From NCBI RefSeq assembly GCF_003634695.1, contig NZ_RBWV01000017.1, positions 1-64,000 of the forward strand: a DNA stretch of 64,000 nt, in the 5' to 3' direction. Under the pieces are notes generated by a model. The model ran no database searches, was not told the origin of the DNA, and worked only from the letters and a program-made list of their open reading frames with translations. This DNA is from Motilibacter peucedani. Lineage in GTDB: Bacteria; Actinomycetota; Actinomycetes; Motilibacterales; Motilibacteraceae. The translations under genes and the position numbers were made by a program. Position 1 is the first letter of the stretch, and every line of letters starts with the position of its first letter. Below, piece by piece: positions 37,958-47,542 of the stretch.

Positions 37958-38506
37958 CTAGCGGCCGGGCGCGCGGGTGCGGAAGACCTCGGTCACCCAC
38001 ACCTGCCCGCCGCTGCTGACAGCGCCGACGCCGACCTCGGTGTAGCGCGGGTCGAGCATGTTGGCCAGGTGCTTGGGCGAGTGCACGAGCGCCACGTGGG
38101 CCTTGTAGGGCGAGGCGGCGAACGCGACGTTCTCGCCGACGACCCGCCAGCAGCACAGCTGGGCCAGACCCGTGGAGTGGGCCAGCCGGTGGGGGCGGGC
38201 CATCTGCGCCGAGTGGGTGGTGGCGTAGGCCGTGAGGTCCTCGGCGACGGTCAGCGCAGGCAGCCCGCGAGACACGCGCAGCGTGTTGACGCGGGTGACG
38301 ATGCTCGCGGAGTAGGCCGCCCGCTGACGCGCTCGTTTGACTGCGGCGGGCGTCACGTTCTGCGATGCTGTGATCGACGCTGAGGCGTTGGCGACGGAGG
38401 TGGTGGCACTCGGGGTGGCGGAGGCGCCAGGCGCAGTGAGGGCTGCGGCCGCCAGGGCTGCAACGCCTGCGGTGGTGGCTGCGAGGCCTGCCAGGGTGCG
38501 CTTCAT
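37958..38506 (-). CDS. Secreted CAP-domain protein
   Basis: A 182-residue exported protein. The signal peptide is MKRTLAGLAATTAGVAALAA followed by a Pro/Gly/Ala region and an ASA cleavage site near residue 30. A Ser/Ala-rich segment leads to a bacterial CAP (SCP/PR1) domain: VNTLRVSRGLPALTVAEDL, YATTHSAQMA, VVGENVAF, HSPKHLANMLDPRYTEVGVG. Bacterial CAP proteins such as YkwD are extracellular and of unclear activity. GAGGAG lies 7 nt before the ATG. Confidence 0.92.
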   Translation of the reverse strand: MKRTLAGLAATTAGVAALAAAALTAPGASATPSATTSVANASASITASQNVTPAAVKRARQRAAYSASIVTRVNTLRVSRGLPALTVAEDLTAYATTHSAQMARPHRLAHSTGLAQLCCWRVVGENVAFAASPYKAHVALVHSPKHLANMLDPRYTEVGVGAVSSGGQVWVTEVFRTRAPGR

Positions 38507-38702
38507 TCGGGACTCCTCTGGCTCGGGTCGGTCGGGGACGTGGCCGTCGGTCCGGGCGGGCACAGGGGTGCCGACGGGCTGGGTCGGCGCTCGCGCCCCC
38601 GTCCGGAGTGCTGGTCGTGCTATCGGCAGGGCTCCGCAGAGCCCTGATGTGGTCCCCCCCAGGTGCAGCCGAACGGGTGAGCGGTCGTGGTCGACGGCCA
38701 GG

Positions 38703-39824
38703 TCACCCGCCGACCACCTCCAAGCTCCGGGGCCGCTGGTTGAGCAGCTCGGCGCCCTCGGTGGTGCAGACGACGATGTCTTCGATGCGCGCTCCGTGCG
38801 CACCCTCGAGGTAGATCCCCGGCTCGACCGAGAAGGCCATGCCGGGCTCGAGCGCGAGGGTGGAGCCGGAGACGATGTAGGGGTCCTCGTGGGTCTCGAG
38901 GCCGATGCCGTGCCCCGTGCGGTGCACGAAGCGCTCGCCGTAGCCCGCGGCCTCGATGACCTCGCGCGCCGCGGCGTCGACCGCCTCGCAGCTGACGCCA
39001 GGGGCGACGAGCTCGCAGGCCGCCTGCTGCGCGCGCTGCAGCACGTCGTAGTAGGCGACGAACTCCGCGGGCGGCTCGCCGACCGAGTAGACCCGCGTGC
39101 TGTCGGAGCAGTAGCCGTCGGGCATGGTGCCGCCGATGTCGACCACGACCGGCTCGCCGTGCTGCACGACCCGGTCGGAGAGCTCGTGGTGCGGCGAGGC
39201 GCCGTTGGGCCCTGACCCCACGATCACGAAGTCGACGCTGACGTGGCCCTCCGCGATGATCGCGTCGGCGATGTCGCGGCCCACCTCGCGCTCGGTCCGG
39301 CCGGCGCGCAGCCAGTCGCCGACGCGCGCGTGCACGCGGTCGATGGCCTCGCCCGCCGCGCGCAGCGAGTCGACCTCGGCGGGGTCCTTGCGCATCCGCA
39401 GCTCGCGCAGCACGGCGCCCGCGGCGCTCTGCTCGGCGTCGGGAGCCGCGGCGCGCAGGGCGAGCGCCTTCACGGCCCACATCCGGTCGTCGACCGCGAG
39501 CCGGCGCGCAGCGGGCACGAGGCCCACCGTGAGCGCGTAGGGGTCGTCGAGCTCGTCCCAGGTCGTGACCTCGAGGCCCAGCCCGCCGATGGGGCTGGCC
39601 ACCGCCGCAGCCCGCTCGAGCGTGGGCACCACGACCACCGGGTCGCCCGCGGCGCGCAGCACCAGGCAGGTGAGCCGCTCGAGCGCCACCGCGTCGTAGC
39701 CGGTGAGGTAGCGCAGATCAGGACCCGGGCTGACGAGCAGCGCGTCGAGCCCCGCGGCGGCGGTCGCCGCCGCTGCCCGCTCGAGCCTCGAGCGCAGTGC
39801 GTCGAGGTTCGCCGGCGGGGTCAT
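38703..39824 (-). CDS. pepQ: Xaa-Pro dipeptidase/aminopeptidase (M24B)
   Basis: A 373-residue pita-bread metallopeptidase cutting peptides with proline at position two. The N-terminal creatinase-like domain (DALLVSPGPDLRYLTGYDAV) precedes the catalytic domain. Metal ligands are present: Asp in VVVDIGGTM, Asp in DGYCSDSTRV, His in FVHRTGHGIG, Glu in FSVEPGIY and Glu in ARIEDIVV. ATG 39824 is preceded at 7 nt by TAGTGT, suggesting a leaderless transcript. Confidence 0.92.
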   Translation of the reverse strand: MTPPANLDALRSRLERAAAATAAAGLDALLVSPGPDLRYLTGYDAVALERLTCLVLRAAGDPVVVVPTLERAAAVASPIGGLGLEVTTWDELDDPYALTVGLVPAARRLAVDDRMWAVKALALRAAAPDAEQSAAGAVLRELRMRKDPAEVDSLRAAGEAIDRVHARVGDWLRAGRTEREVGRDIADAIIAEGHVSVDFVIVGSGPNGASPHHELSDRVVQHGEPVVVDIGGTMPDGYCSDSTRVYSVGEPPAEFVAYYDVLQRAQQAACELVAPGVSCEAVDAAAREVIEAAGYGERFVHRTGHGIGLETHEDPYIVSGSTLALEPGMAFSVEPGIYLEGAHGARIEDIVVCTTEGAELLNQRPRSLEVVGG

Positions 39825-39831
39825 GGCGAGC

Positions 39832-39837
39832 ACACTA
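39832..39837 (-). promoter_or_regulatory. Putative -10 element for leaderless pepQ
   Basis: TAGTGT on the minus strand fits TAnnnT and ends 7 nt before ATG 39824, placing transcription start at or beside the start codon. No ribosome site is seen in that gap. Confidence 0.4.
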
Positions 39838-39904
39838 TCCACCTCCGCACCGGGCGCACCACAGGTGTCATCTCACACCGTGGTGGCTGTGGCAGCCTGT
39901 GCCC

Positions 39905-40825
39905 ATGGCCGAACGCCTCATGGTCGTCGACGCGCCCTCGCTCTACTTCCGGGCGTTCTTCGGCGTGCCCGACTCCGTCACGGCGCCTGACGGGACGCCC
40001 GTCAACGCCGTGCGGGGGTTCCTCGACTTCCTGGCCCGGCTGGTCAAGGACCGCGGGCCGACCCGGCTGGTCGCCGCCATGGACGCGTCGTGGCGACCCG
40101 ACTTCCGGGTTGCCGCGCTGCCCTCCTACAAGGCCCACCGCGTCGCGCCCGAGGGCGGCGAGGTCGTGCCCGACGCCATCGTCGGCCAGGTGCCGGTCAT
40201 CGAGGAGTGCCTGCGCGCGCTGGGGATCGCGTCGTTCGGGGTGCCGGGCTACGAGGCCGACGACGTGATCGGCTCGGTCGTCCAGGCGTGCGGCGGGGCG
40301 ATGCCGGCCGACGTCGTGACCGGTGACCGCGACCTGTTCCAGCTCGTCGACGACACCCGCCGGGTGCGCGTCCTCTACGTCGGCAACAAGGGCGTGGGGG
40401 CGCACGAGGTCTTCGACCAGGCCAAGCTGAGCGAGAAGTACGGTGTGGCCTCCGGCGACGCCTACGCCGACTTCGCGCTCCTGCGCGGCGACCCGTCCGA
40501 CGGGCTGCCCGGCGTCGCCGGCATCGGCGAGAAGACCGCCGCCTCCCTGCTCGCGCGGTACGGCACGCTCGCCGGAGTTCTCGACGCGCTCGAGCGGGGC
40601 GACCGCGGCATGACCCCCGCCGTCGCCGCCAAGCTGCGCGCGGCGACCGACTACCTCGCCGCTGCGCCCGTCGTCGTCCGCGTCGCCCGCGACGCCCCGC
40701 TCCCGCCGCACGACGACCGGCTCCCCCGCTCCCCCGCCGACCCCGACGCCTTCGCCGAGCTCGTACGCCGCTGGGGCCTCGGCGGCTCCGCCGACCGCCT
40801 CCTCGCCGTCCTCGCCCGCCCCTGA
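39905..40825 (+). CDS. 5'-3' exonuclease (PIN/H3TH)
   Basis: A 306-residue flap-type nuclease like the N-terminal domain of DNA polymerase I. VVDAPSLYFRAFF and YEADDVIGS supply early metal ligands. VVTGDRDLFQLVDD gives the second cluster. LRGDPSDGLPGVAGIGEKTA is the helix-three-turn-helix that holds duplex DNA. Such stand-alone exonucleases are common beside polA homologues in actinobacteria and act in RNA-primer or repair processing. ATG 39905 starts 80 bp from the divergent peptidase. Confidence 0.93.
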   Translation: MAERLMVVDAPSLYFRAFFGVPDSVTAPDGTPVNAVRGFLDFLARLVKDRGPTRLVAAMDASWRPDFRVAALPSYKAHRVAPEGGEVVPDAIVGQVPVIEECLRALGIASFGVPGYEADDVIGSVVQACGGAMPADVVTGDRDLFQLVDDTRRVRVLYVGNKGVGAHEVFDQAKLSEKYGVASGDAYADFALLRGDPSDGLPGVAGIGEKTAASLLARYGTLAGVLDALERGDRGMTPAVAAKLRAATDYLAAAPVVVRVARDAPLPPHDDRLPRSPADPDAFAELVRRWGLGGSADRLLAVLARP

Positions 40826-40835
40826 CCCACCTGTC

Positions 40836-40924
40836 GACGTTGATCGCCCTAGCCGATCGAACTCGTGCCAGGCCGAGCAACTTGCATGGGTCTCGCACGA
40901 GGTTGATCGGCCTAGCCGATCAAG
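40836..40924. repeat. Palindromic interspersed repeat, copy A
   Basis: An 84-89 bp element between the exonuclease and helY. The left end at 40841-40862 begins TTGATCGCCC; the right end at 40904-40924 is a perfect palindrome of arms TTGATCGGC and GCCGATCAA around CTA. The interior also pairs: AACTCGTGCCAGGCC at 40861 against GGTCTCGCACGAGGTT at 40890. The complete copy therefore folds on itself and carries palindromic termini. Two relatives occur at 49076 and 50162. Confidence 0.85.
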
Positions 40925-40942
40925 CTCAGCCCCGGCGGAGCG

Positions 40943-43657
40943 TCAGGTGAGGGAGGAGTAGGCGACCACGCCACGGCGTACGCGGTCGATCGCCGCCTGC
41001 GCGGCCGGCCGGACGGACGAGCCGTCGGGGGCGGCGGTGGCCAGCTGGCCGAGCAGGTCCATGAGCTGCTTGCACCAGCGGACGAAGTCGCCGGCCGCCA
41101 GCCCGCTGTCGCGCAGCACGGTGTCGAGCCGCGCGCCGCTCGCCCAGCGGTAGGCCGCCCACGAGAAGCCGAGGTCGGGCTGGTGGGTGAACTCGAGCTT
41201 GTGCTCCTCCTCGAGCCCGTTGAGCGCGCCCCACAGCCGCACGGTCGCCTCGAGCGCGTCGGTCGCGGCGCCGCCGGGCAGCCGGGGCGCGCCGCCGTCG
41301 TCGTTGGCCCGCGACTCGAACACCAGCGCCGACGCGCAGGCGGCGAGCTCGGCCGGGCCGAGGTCCTCCCAGATGCCCTCGCGCAGGCACTCGGCAGCGA
41401 GCAGGTCGAGCTCGGTGTAGATGCGCCCGAGCCGCTCCCCCGCCACGGTCACCCGATCGCCCTCGAGGTAGCCCAGCGACTCGAGCAGCGCGGTGACCCG
41501 GTCGAACGTGCGCGAGATCGTGTGGGTGCGCGCCGCGACCCGCCGCTGCAGCGCCGCGGTGTCGCGCTCGAGCTTGAGGGTCCGCTCGCCCCACCGTGCG
41601 TGCTCCTCGCGGTCGGGGCACCGGTGGCACGGGTGGTCGCGCATCGCCTGGCGCAGCCGCGCGATCGCCGGGTCGTCGCCGCCACCACCGCGTACGCGCC
41701 GGGGCTTCCCGCCCTCGACCGCCTTCGTGTTGCGCAGCGACGAGGCGAGGTCGCGCCGGGCCTGCGGGTTGCGCGGGTTGAAGCCGCGCGGGATGCGTAC
41801 GGTGTCGAGCGCCTTCACCGGCACGGGGAAGTCCGCGGCGGTGAGCTTGCGGACCTGCCGGTCAGCGGTCAGGACCGTCGGGCGGGGCCCGTCGAACGAG
41901 CCGTTGAAGCCGGGGTCGAGCACGACCGCCAGCCCGGCGCGGCGGCCCGACGGCACCTCGATCACGTCGCCGACCTTGAGCGCCTCGAGCGCGGCGGCGG
42001 CCTGTGCCTTGCGGTTGGCGGCGCCCCGGCGGGCCAGCTCGGCCTCGCGGTCGCTGAGGGCGCGACGCAGCGCCGCGTACTCGCCGAAGTCTCCGAGCTC
42101 GCAGTGCATCGCCTCGCGGTAGCCCTCGAGCGCCTCCTCGTTGCGCTGCACCTGGCGCGCCAGCCCGACCACCGCCCGGTCGGCCTGGAACTGGGCGAAG
42201 GAGGTCTCGAGCAGCTCGCGCGAGCGGCCGCGGCCGTACTGCCGCACCAGGTTGACCGCCATGTTGTAGGACGGCCGGAAGCTCGAGCGCAAGGGATAGG
42301 TACGCGTGCTGGCGAGCCCCGCGACGGCTGCCGGATCGAGCCCAGGTGCGTAGACGACGACGGCGTGGCCCTCGACGTCGATGCCGCGGCGACCGGCGCG
42401 CCCGGTGAGCTGGGTGTACTCGCCCGGCGTGATGTCGGCGTGGGTCTCGCCGTTCCACTTGGTGAGCTTCTCGAGGATCACCGTGCGCGCAGGCATGTTG
42501 ATGCCGAGCGCCAGCGTCTCGGTGGCGAACACCGCCTTGACGAGGCCGCGGACGAACAGCTCCTCGACGATCTCCTTGAACGTGGGCAGGAGACCGGCGT
42601 GGTGGGCGGCGATGCCGCGCTCGAGCGCCTCGGCGAAGTCGTCGTAGCCGAGGACGTGGAGGTCCTCGTCGGGGATCGTGGAGCTGCGCGCGTCGACGAT
42701 GCCGCGCACCTCGAGCGCCTCGGCCGGCGTGTTGAGCCGCAGGTTGGCGGCCAGGCACTGCTGCACCGCGGCGTCGCAGCCGGCGCGGCTGAAGATGAAG
42801 GTGATGGCCGGGAGCAGGCCCTCGGCACGCAGCCGCTCGATGACGTCGACGCGCGAGGCGCCGCGGAACCCGCCGCCCCTCGGACCGCGCCCGCGCGGCT
42901 GTCGGCGGGGGTCGTACATCCGCACGGACTGCTCCCGCGCGACCCGCACGACCTCCGGGTTCACCGCCCGCTGGTCGGGGTCCGTGAACATGTCGTACAA
43001 GGTGTCCTGCACCATCACGTGCTGCCAGAGCGGCACCGGCCGGTGCTCCTCGAGGACGACGGTGGTGTCGCCGCGCACGGTCACCAGCCAGTCGCCGAAC
43101 TCCTCGGCGTTGCTCACGGTCGCCGAGAGCGAGACCAGCCGCACCGACTCGGGCAGGTGGATGATCACCTCTTCCCAGACGGCGCCGCGGAAGCGGTCGG
43201 CGAGGTAGTGCACCTCGTCCATCACGACGAACGCGAGCCCGACCAGCGTCGGCGAGCCGGCGTAGAGCATGTTGCGCAGGACCTCGGTCGTCATGACGAC
43301 GATCGGCGCCTCGCCGTTGACGGTGTTGTCGCCGGTGAGCAGCCCGACCTTCTCGGGGCCGTAGCGCTCGACCAGGTCGTGGAACTTCTGGTTCGACAGC
43401 GCCTTGATCGGCGTCGTGTAGAAGCACTTGTGGCCCTGCGCGAGGGCGAGGTGCACGGCGAACTCGCCCACCACCGTCTTCCCGGCGCCGGTCGGCGCGG
43501 CGACCAGCACGCCGTGCCCTGCTTCGAGGGCCCTGCACGCGCGCAGCTGGAAGTCGTCGAGCCCGAACTCGTAGCCCGCGCTGAACCTGGCGACCTCCGT
43601 GCGGGCCTCGGCGGCCCGCCTCCGCGACGCCGCGTACCGCTCGGCGGGAGAGCTCAT
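40943..43657 (-). CDS. helY: HelY-type (Ski2/Mtr4-like) RNA helicase
   Basis: A 904-residue superfamily 2 helicase. Walker A is VAAPTGAGKTVVGEFAV, motif II is MDEVHYLADRFRG, and motif VI reads QLTGRAGRRGID. After the RecA pair come a beta-barrel insertion and a C-terminal DSHCT domain (LGFSWAAYRWASGARLDTVL). Actinobacterial HelY follows the pafABC-tatAC genes, as here, and is thought to unwind structured RNA during turnover. ATG 43657 is preceded at 6 nt by TACGCT. Confidence 0.94.
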   Translation of the reverse strand: MSSPAERYAASRRRAAEARTEVARFSAGYEFGLDDFQLRACRALEAGHGVLVAAPTGAGKTVVGEFAVHLALAQGHKCFYTTPIKALSNQKFHDLVERYGPEKVGLLTGDNTVNGEAPIVVMTTEVLRNMLYAGSPTLVGLAFVVMDEVHYLADRFRGAVWEEVIIHLPESVRLVSLSATVSNAEEFGDWLVTVRGDTTVVLEEHRPVPLWQHVMVQDTLYDMFTDPDQRAVNPEVVRVAREQSVRMYDPRRQPRGRGPRGGGFRGASRVDVIERLRAEGLLPAITFIFSRAGCDAAVQQCLAANLRLNTPAEALEVRGIVDARSSTIPDEDLHVLGYDDFAEALERGIAAHHAGLLPTFKEIVEELFVRGLVKAVFATETLALGINMPARTVILEKLTKWNGETHADITPGEYTQLTGRAGRRGIDVEGHAVVVYAPGLDPAAVAGLASTRTYPLRSSFRPSYNMAVNLVRQYGRGRSRELLETSFAQFQADRAVVGLARQVQRNEEALEGYREAMHCELGDFGEYAALRRALSDREAELARRGAANRKAQAAAALEALKVGDVIEVPSGRRAGLAVVLDPGFNGSFDGPRPTVLTADRQVRKLTAADFPVPVKALDTVRIPRGFNPRNPQARRDLASSLRNTKAVEGGKPRRVRGGGGDDPAIARLRQAMRDHPCHRCPDREEHARWGERTLKLERDTAALQRRVAARTHTISRTFDRVTALLESLGYLEGDRVTVAGERLGRIYTELDLLAAECLREGIWEDLGPAELAACASALVFESRANDDGGAPRLPGGAATDALEATVRLWGALNGLEEEHKLEFTHQPDLGFSWAAYRWASGARLDTVLRDSGLAAGDFVRWCKQLMDLLGQLATAAPDGSSVRPAAQAAIDRVRRGVVAYSSLT

Positions 43658-43663
43658 GGCCTC

Positions 43664-43669
43664 AGCGTA
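43664..43669 (-). promoter_or_regulatory. Putative -10 element for leaderless helY
   Basis: TACGCT on the minus strand fits TAnnnT and ends 6 nt before ATG 43657. No ribosome site lies between them. Confidence 0.4.
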
Positions 43670-43722
43670 CGTGTCGGTGCCGACGCTCGCGCGAGGCGCG
43701 CGCCGCCCGCCCGGCGCCCGGC

Positions 43723-44616
43723 TCAGGTGTAGTCGAGCGGCGAGGCCTCGTCGTCGTCGAACTGGTCGTAGTCGGTGCCGCGGGCGGCGCGGCGGCGGTC
43801 GTTCCAGACGCAGAACAGGTAGGCCGCGAGGAAGAGCACCACCATCGGCAGGGCGAGCGTCAGCATGGTGAAGGGGTCACCGGTCGGGGTGGCGACGGCG
43901 GCGAAGACGAAGATGCCGAAGGTGGTGTAGCGCCACGAGCGCAGCAGGTTGCGGGCCGAGAGCACGCCCGCGACGTTGAGCATGGCGATGAACACCGGCA
44001 TCTCGAACGCCAGCCCGAAGACCAGGATCATCCGGATGAGGATGTTGAGGTAGTCGCCGACCTCGACCAGGTTCGAGGCGTCGGTCAGCGTGAAGCTCAG
44101 CAGGACCGAGATCGCCTTCGGCAGGATCAGGTAGGCGACGACGGCGCCGGAGAAGAACAGCGGGATCGCGGTCGAGAGGAAGGCGATCGACCAGCGGCGC
44201 TCGTTGGTGTGCAGCCCGGGCGTCACGAAGGCCCACAGCTGGTAGAGCCACACCGGCGCGGCCAGCAGGATGCCGGTCATCGCGGCCACGGAGAGCGCCG
44301 TGTTGAACGGCGCGGTGATGCCGTTCTGCACCAGCGCCGGGCAGCTGGTCTGGCCGAACCCGCGGATGTGGGCGTCGCAGAACGGCTGCACGAGGAACGC
44401 AGAGATGCGCTTGTAGAAGACCAGGCCGACGACGACGCCGGGGATCGCCGCCGCGAAGGACTTGACCAGACGCGCGCGCAGCTCGCGCAGGTGCTCGACC
44501 AGCGTCATCGCGCCGTCGGGCGAGCGCCGGCGGCGCTTGCGGCGCAGGGGCGGCACGGGTACGCGGGGGCGTCGGCGGTTGCGCGGGATCGGGATCGCCT
44601 CGTTCACACCAGCCAC
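43723..44616 (-). CDS. tatC: Sec-independent translocase TatC
   Basis: A 297-residue six-helix membrane protein that recognises twin-arginine signals. The conserved cytoplasmic start (MTLVEHLRELRARLVKSFAA) has the Glu residue needed for signal binding. The first periplasmic loop is long and contains FCDAHIRGFGQTSC. FVTPGLHTNERRW and GLAFEMPVFIAMLNVAGVL follow. The N-terminal 30 residues are Arg/Pro-rich. The start is GTG 44616, with GTG 44604 as an alternative. It follows tatA by 52 bp. Confidence 0.95.
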   Translation of the reverse strand: MAGVNEAIPIPRNRRRPRVPVPPLRRKRRRRSPDGAMTLVEHLRELRARLVKSFAAAIPGVVVGLVFYKRISAFLVQPFCDAHIRGFGQTSCPALVQNGITAPFNTALSVAAMTGILLAAPVWLYQLWAFVTPGLHTNERRWSIAFLSTAIPLFFSGAVVAYLILPKAISVLLSFTLTDASNLVEVGDYLNILIRMILVFGLAFEMPVFIAMLNVAGVLSARNLLRSWRYTTFGIFVFAAVATPTGDPFTMLTLALPMVVLFLAAYLFCVWNDRRRAARGTDYDQFDDDEASPLDYT

Positions 44617-44668
44617 GGTCTAGGCAGCCCTCAGCGCTCGGTGGAGGACGTGGGACAGGTGTGCGGGA

Positions 44669-44950
44669 TCAGCGCTCGGAGACGTCCGACGAGTGCTGGG
44701 TGGTGTGCGTCACGCGCGTGACCGTCGGGGCCGGGCTCTCGATGGGCCGCGGGGAGGGCGTCACCTGCTGGGTGGTGACGACGGTCTCCTCGTCGGCCTT
44801 GTCGTCGTCGCGCAGGCCCTTGGTCTCGGCCTTGAAGATGCGCAGCGAGCGGCCCAGGCCGCGCGCGGTGTCAGGAAGCCGCTTGGCGCCGAAGAGCAGG
44901 ACGACGACCAGGAGGATGGCGATGATCTCGGGTGCCCCGATGTTGCGCAT
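44669..44950 (-). CDS. tatA: Tat pore component TatA
   Basis: A 93-residue single-span protein. The membrane helix ([14 protein letters not shown]) is followed by the amphipathic helix with the conserved [18 protein letters not shown]. The C-terminal half is Thr/Pro-rich and disordered. TatA oligomers line the channel opened by TatC for folded proteins such as the secreted proteins in this window. It sits between the zinc-ribbon/pafC genes and tatC, the usual actinobacterial order. Confidence 0.95.
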   Translation of the reverse strand: MRNIGAPEIIAILLVVVLLFGAKRLPDTARGLGRSLRIFKAETKGLRDDDKADEETVVTTQQVTPSPRPIESPAPTVTRVTHTTQHSSDVSER

Positions 44951-45094
44951 GCGACAAGGTCCTACTCAGCTCGACAGTGACACCGACCTCTGGATCGTAC
45001 GCCCCGAGTATGGGCACCGCGACGACTCGAGCCAACCTCGCGCGCGTCGGTCGGGTGACGATTCGGCAACGGCCGTGCGGCCACCCGGGCGGCC

Positions 45095-45415
45095 TCAGCC
45101 GAACAGCGCGTGGGCCTCGGCGTCGATGCGGTCGAGGTTGAGCACGAAGTCGAGGACGTCGTCGTAGGAGATCGCCCCGCCGGTCTTCTCCTCGAGCACC
45201 TCGGCCGGCACGTGCCAGCGCTCGGCCGCGACCCCGCCCGAGACCAGCAGCGCGACGATCTCCTCGTCGGCCGGCTTGCGGACCTCGTCGGAGCAGGTGG
45301 GGCAGGTGAAGGCGTAGTACGACCACTCGGAGCGCGAGCAGACCACGAGGCGCAGCTGGGCCGGCTTGAGCTCGACGTCGCCGCACATGGGGCACGAAGC
45401 CTTGATCGTCGTCAT
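45095..45415 (-). CDS. Zinc-ribbon protein of unknown function
   Basis: A 106-residue soluble protein with two Cys pairs (CPMCGDVEL near residue 8 and CPTCSDEV near 39) forming a probable zinc ribbon. An acidic helical C-terminal half (ISYDDVLDFVLNLDRIDAEA) follows. Similar proteins occur near pafC/tatA in actinobacteria, but no role is known to me. It is encoded 138 bp after pafC. Confidence 0.82.
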   Translation of the reverse strand: MTTIKASCPMCGDVELKPAQLRLVVCSRSEWSYYAFTCPTCSDEVRKPADEEIVALLVSGGVAAERWHVPAEVLEEKTGGAISYDDVLDFVLNLDRIDAEAHALFG

Positions 45416-45553
45416 GGTGGGTCCTCCCCGTCCGCCCCGACCCGTGGTGTGTCGGTGATGACAGGGGCTTCGGACGGTCCGGCCTGCGGCTTGACACGTC
45501 GGGCGAGCACCACCACCCGTTCAGGCGTACGGGCTCCGAGGAGCGACCCGGCC

Positions 45554-46519
45554 TCAGGAGTAGGAGGCGAGCGCCTCCGCCGCCGAGGCGTGCACCTCGG
45601 CGACCAGCTCCGGCGGGGCGACGACGCGCCCGGCACCGGCCAAGCGCAGGGCGAGCCGGGCGACCCAGCCGGTCTGCGGCGTGCGGAGCTCGACGCGCAG
45701 CCGGCCCTCGCCCAGCTCCTCGACGCGCTCGCACGGGTAGTACTCCGACACCCAGCGGCCGCCCGGCTCGAGCTCGAGGGTGACCGTGACGTCGGACTCA
45801 CCGGGCTGCCAGAGCCCGGCGTCGAGCTCGCGCGGCTGCGCGGTCGCCGGCACCTCGGCAGCGACGTCGAGGACCTCGGCGCGCTCGACGCGGTCGAGGC
45901 GGAACAGGCGCACGTCGTCGACCCGCCGGCACCACCCCTCGAGGTAGGGACGGCCTTCCACCACGAGCAGGCGCATCGGGTCGACGTCGCGCTCGGTGAC
46001 CTCGTCGCGCCCGGCGCTCCAGTAGCGCAGGTGCAGGCGCCGGCCCTCCGCGAGCGCCTCGCGCACCAGCGGCAGCGCGGCCGGGTCGCCCGGCGCGTCG
46101 GCGACCTCGACGCCCCGGGCGGCCGAGGCGGCGTCGCCCGCGGCGGCCTCCAGCTTGGCCGTCGTGCGGTCGAGCGCGTCGCGGCCGAGCTCGCCGGGCA
46201 GCAGGTCGGGCACGGTGGCGAGCGCCCGGAGGCCGACGAGCAGGGCGAGCGCCTCGTCGGCCCCGAGCCGCAGGGGACGCGCGATGGCGTCGGCGTTGCC
46301 GACGTGGATGACCCCGCCCTCGAAGCTGGCCTCGATCAGGTCGTCGGGCATGTGGCCGGGCAGCCCGCAGACGAACAGCAGCTGCAGGTCGTCGACGAGC
46401 CGCTCCTCGTCGATGCCGAAGGCGGCCGCCACCTCGGTGACGCGCGCGCCGGGGCGGGCCAGCAGGTAGGGCACCAGCGCGAGCAGCCGGGCGAGCCGGT
46501 CGGAGGCTCCGTTCCTCAC
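45554..46519 (-). CDS. pafC: PafC, WYL-domain transcription activator
   Basis: A 321-residue protein with an N-terminal winged helix (LARLLALVPYLLARPGARVT), a central WYL domain (RLHLRYWSAGRDEVTERDVD, then PYLEGWCRRVDDVRLFRLDR) and a WCX C-terminal extension. PafB and PafC act as a heterodimer that turns on the RecA-independent DNA-damage response in mycobacteria. GTG 46519 overlaps the pafB stop (GTGA), fitting stoichiometric production. Confidence 0.94.
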   Translation of the reverse strand: MRNGASDRLARLLALVPYLLARPGARVTEVAAAFGIDEERLVDDLQLLFVCGLPGHMPDDLIEASFEGGVIHVGNADAIARPLRLGADEALALLVGLRALATVPDLLPGELGRDALDRTTAKLEAAAGDAASAARGVEVADAPGDPAALPLVREALAEGRRLHLRYWSAGRDEVTERDVDPMRLLVVEGRPYLEGWCRRVDDVRLFRLDRVERAEVLDVAAEVPATAQPRELDAGLWQPGESDVTVTLELEPGGRWVSEYYPCERVEELGEGRLRVELRTPQTGWVARLALRLAGAGRVVAPPELVAEVHASAAEALASYS

Positions 46520-47499
46520 CGGGCCACCTCGTGGGCCTCGAGCGCCTGGCGCAGCCGGCGCTCGACCTCGGCGCGCAGCTCGGGCGGCTCGAGCGCCGTG
46601 GCCGCGGTGCCGAGCGCGGCGATGTCGTCGGCGAGCAGGCCGAGGTCGGCGTAGGCGACCTCCACCACGTCGAAGCCCTCACCGGGCTCGACCGCGGTGG
46701 CCGCGCGCCGCAGCCACCCGCCGGAACCGGACCGCAGGCGTACGCGTGCGGTGCCCTCCTGCGTGCGCGGCGCGACCGCCTCGACGGCGGCGCGCAGGTC
46801 GACGTCGGCCGGTGCGCTCACCTCGCCGGCGCGGCCGAACGGCTTGACCTGGCCGGCGATGCGGCTCAGGCGGAACACCCGGGTGTCCTGCCGGTCGCGG
46901 TCGAAGCCCACGAGGTACCACCGGCCGGCGCGCGACACGACGCCCCAGGGCTCGACGGCCCGCGTGGCGGATGCTCCGGCGCGGCTGCTGCGGTAGTCGA
47001 AGCGGACCGGCCGGCGGTCGCGGACCGCCTGCCACAGCGGCAGGAACGCGGGCTCGCTGGCACCGACGCGCGGCTCGATGCCCGCGATGCTGACGTCGGC
47101 GGTGGTCGCGTCGGACGCCTGCAGCTTGAGCAGCGCCCGGCTGGCGGGCCCGCTCAGCGCCGCCGACTGCCAGGCGCGCGCCGCGAGGGCCAGCACGGCC
47201 ATCTCCTCGGGGGTGAAGCGGACCTCGGGCAGCGCGTAGGCCTCGCGGCGCACGCGGTAGCCCACCTCGTCCTCGAACAGCTCGGAGCCGCTGACGCTCG
47301 CGGTCTCGACGGGCACGCCCATCTCGCGCAGCTCGTCCTTGTCGCGCTCGAAGCCGCGCTCGAACGCCTCGTCGGACTCGGGGTAGCCAGGGACCAGCCG
47401 GCGCAGCTCGCGCCGGGTGAGCGGACGACGCGTGGCCAGCAGCGCGATCAGCAGGTTGAGCAGGCGCTCGGTCTTCTGCCGTGTCGGGGTGCCGGCCAC
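46516..47499 (-). CDS. pafB: PafB, WYL-domain transcription activator
   Basis: A 327-residue partner of PafC. The winged helix (KTERLLNLLIALLATRRPLT) precedes a WYL domain with PVRFDYRSSRAGASATRAVE and RWYLVGFDRDRQDTRVFRLS, then a WCX domain. The WYL fold is believed to sense single-stranded DNA in this family. It lies 43 bp after the FKBP reading frame start region and is co-directional with pafC. Confidence 0.94.
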   Translation of the reverse strand: MAGTPTRQKTERLLNLLIALLATRRPLTRRELRRLVPGYPESDEAFERGFERDKDELREMGVPVETASVSGSELFEDEVGYRVRREAYALPEVRFTPEEMAVLALAARAWQSAALSGPASRALLKLQASDATTADVSIAGIEPRVGASEPAFLPLWQAVRDRRPVRFDYRSSRAGASATRAVEPWGVVSRAGRWYLVGFDRDRQDTRVFRLSRIAGQVKPFGRAGEVSAPADVDLRAAVEAVAPRTQEGTARVRLRSGSGGWLRRAATAVEPGEGFDVVEVAYADLGLLADDIAALGTAATALEPPELRAEVERRLRQALEAHEVAR

Positions 47500-47542
47500 G
47501 CGGTCGGGTGTCCTTCGCTCGCTCGTCGTGCTGCGGTCGGGG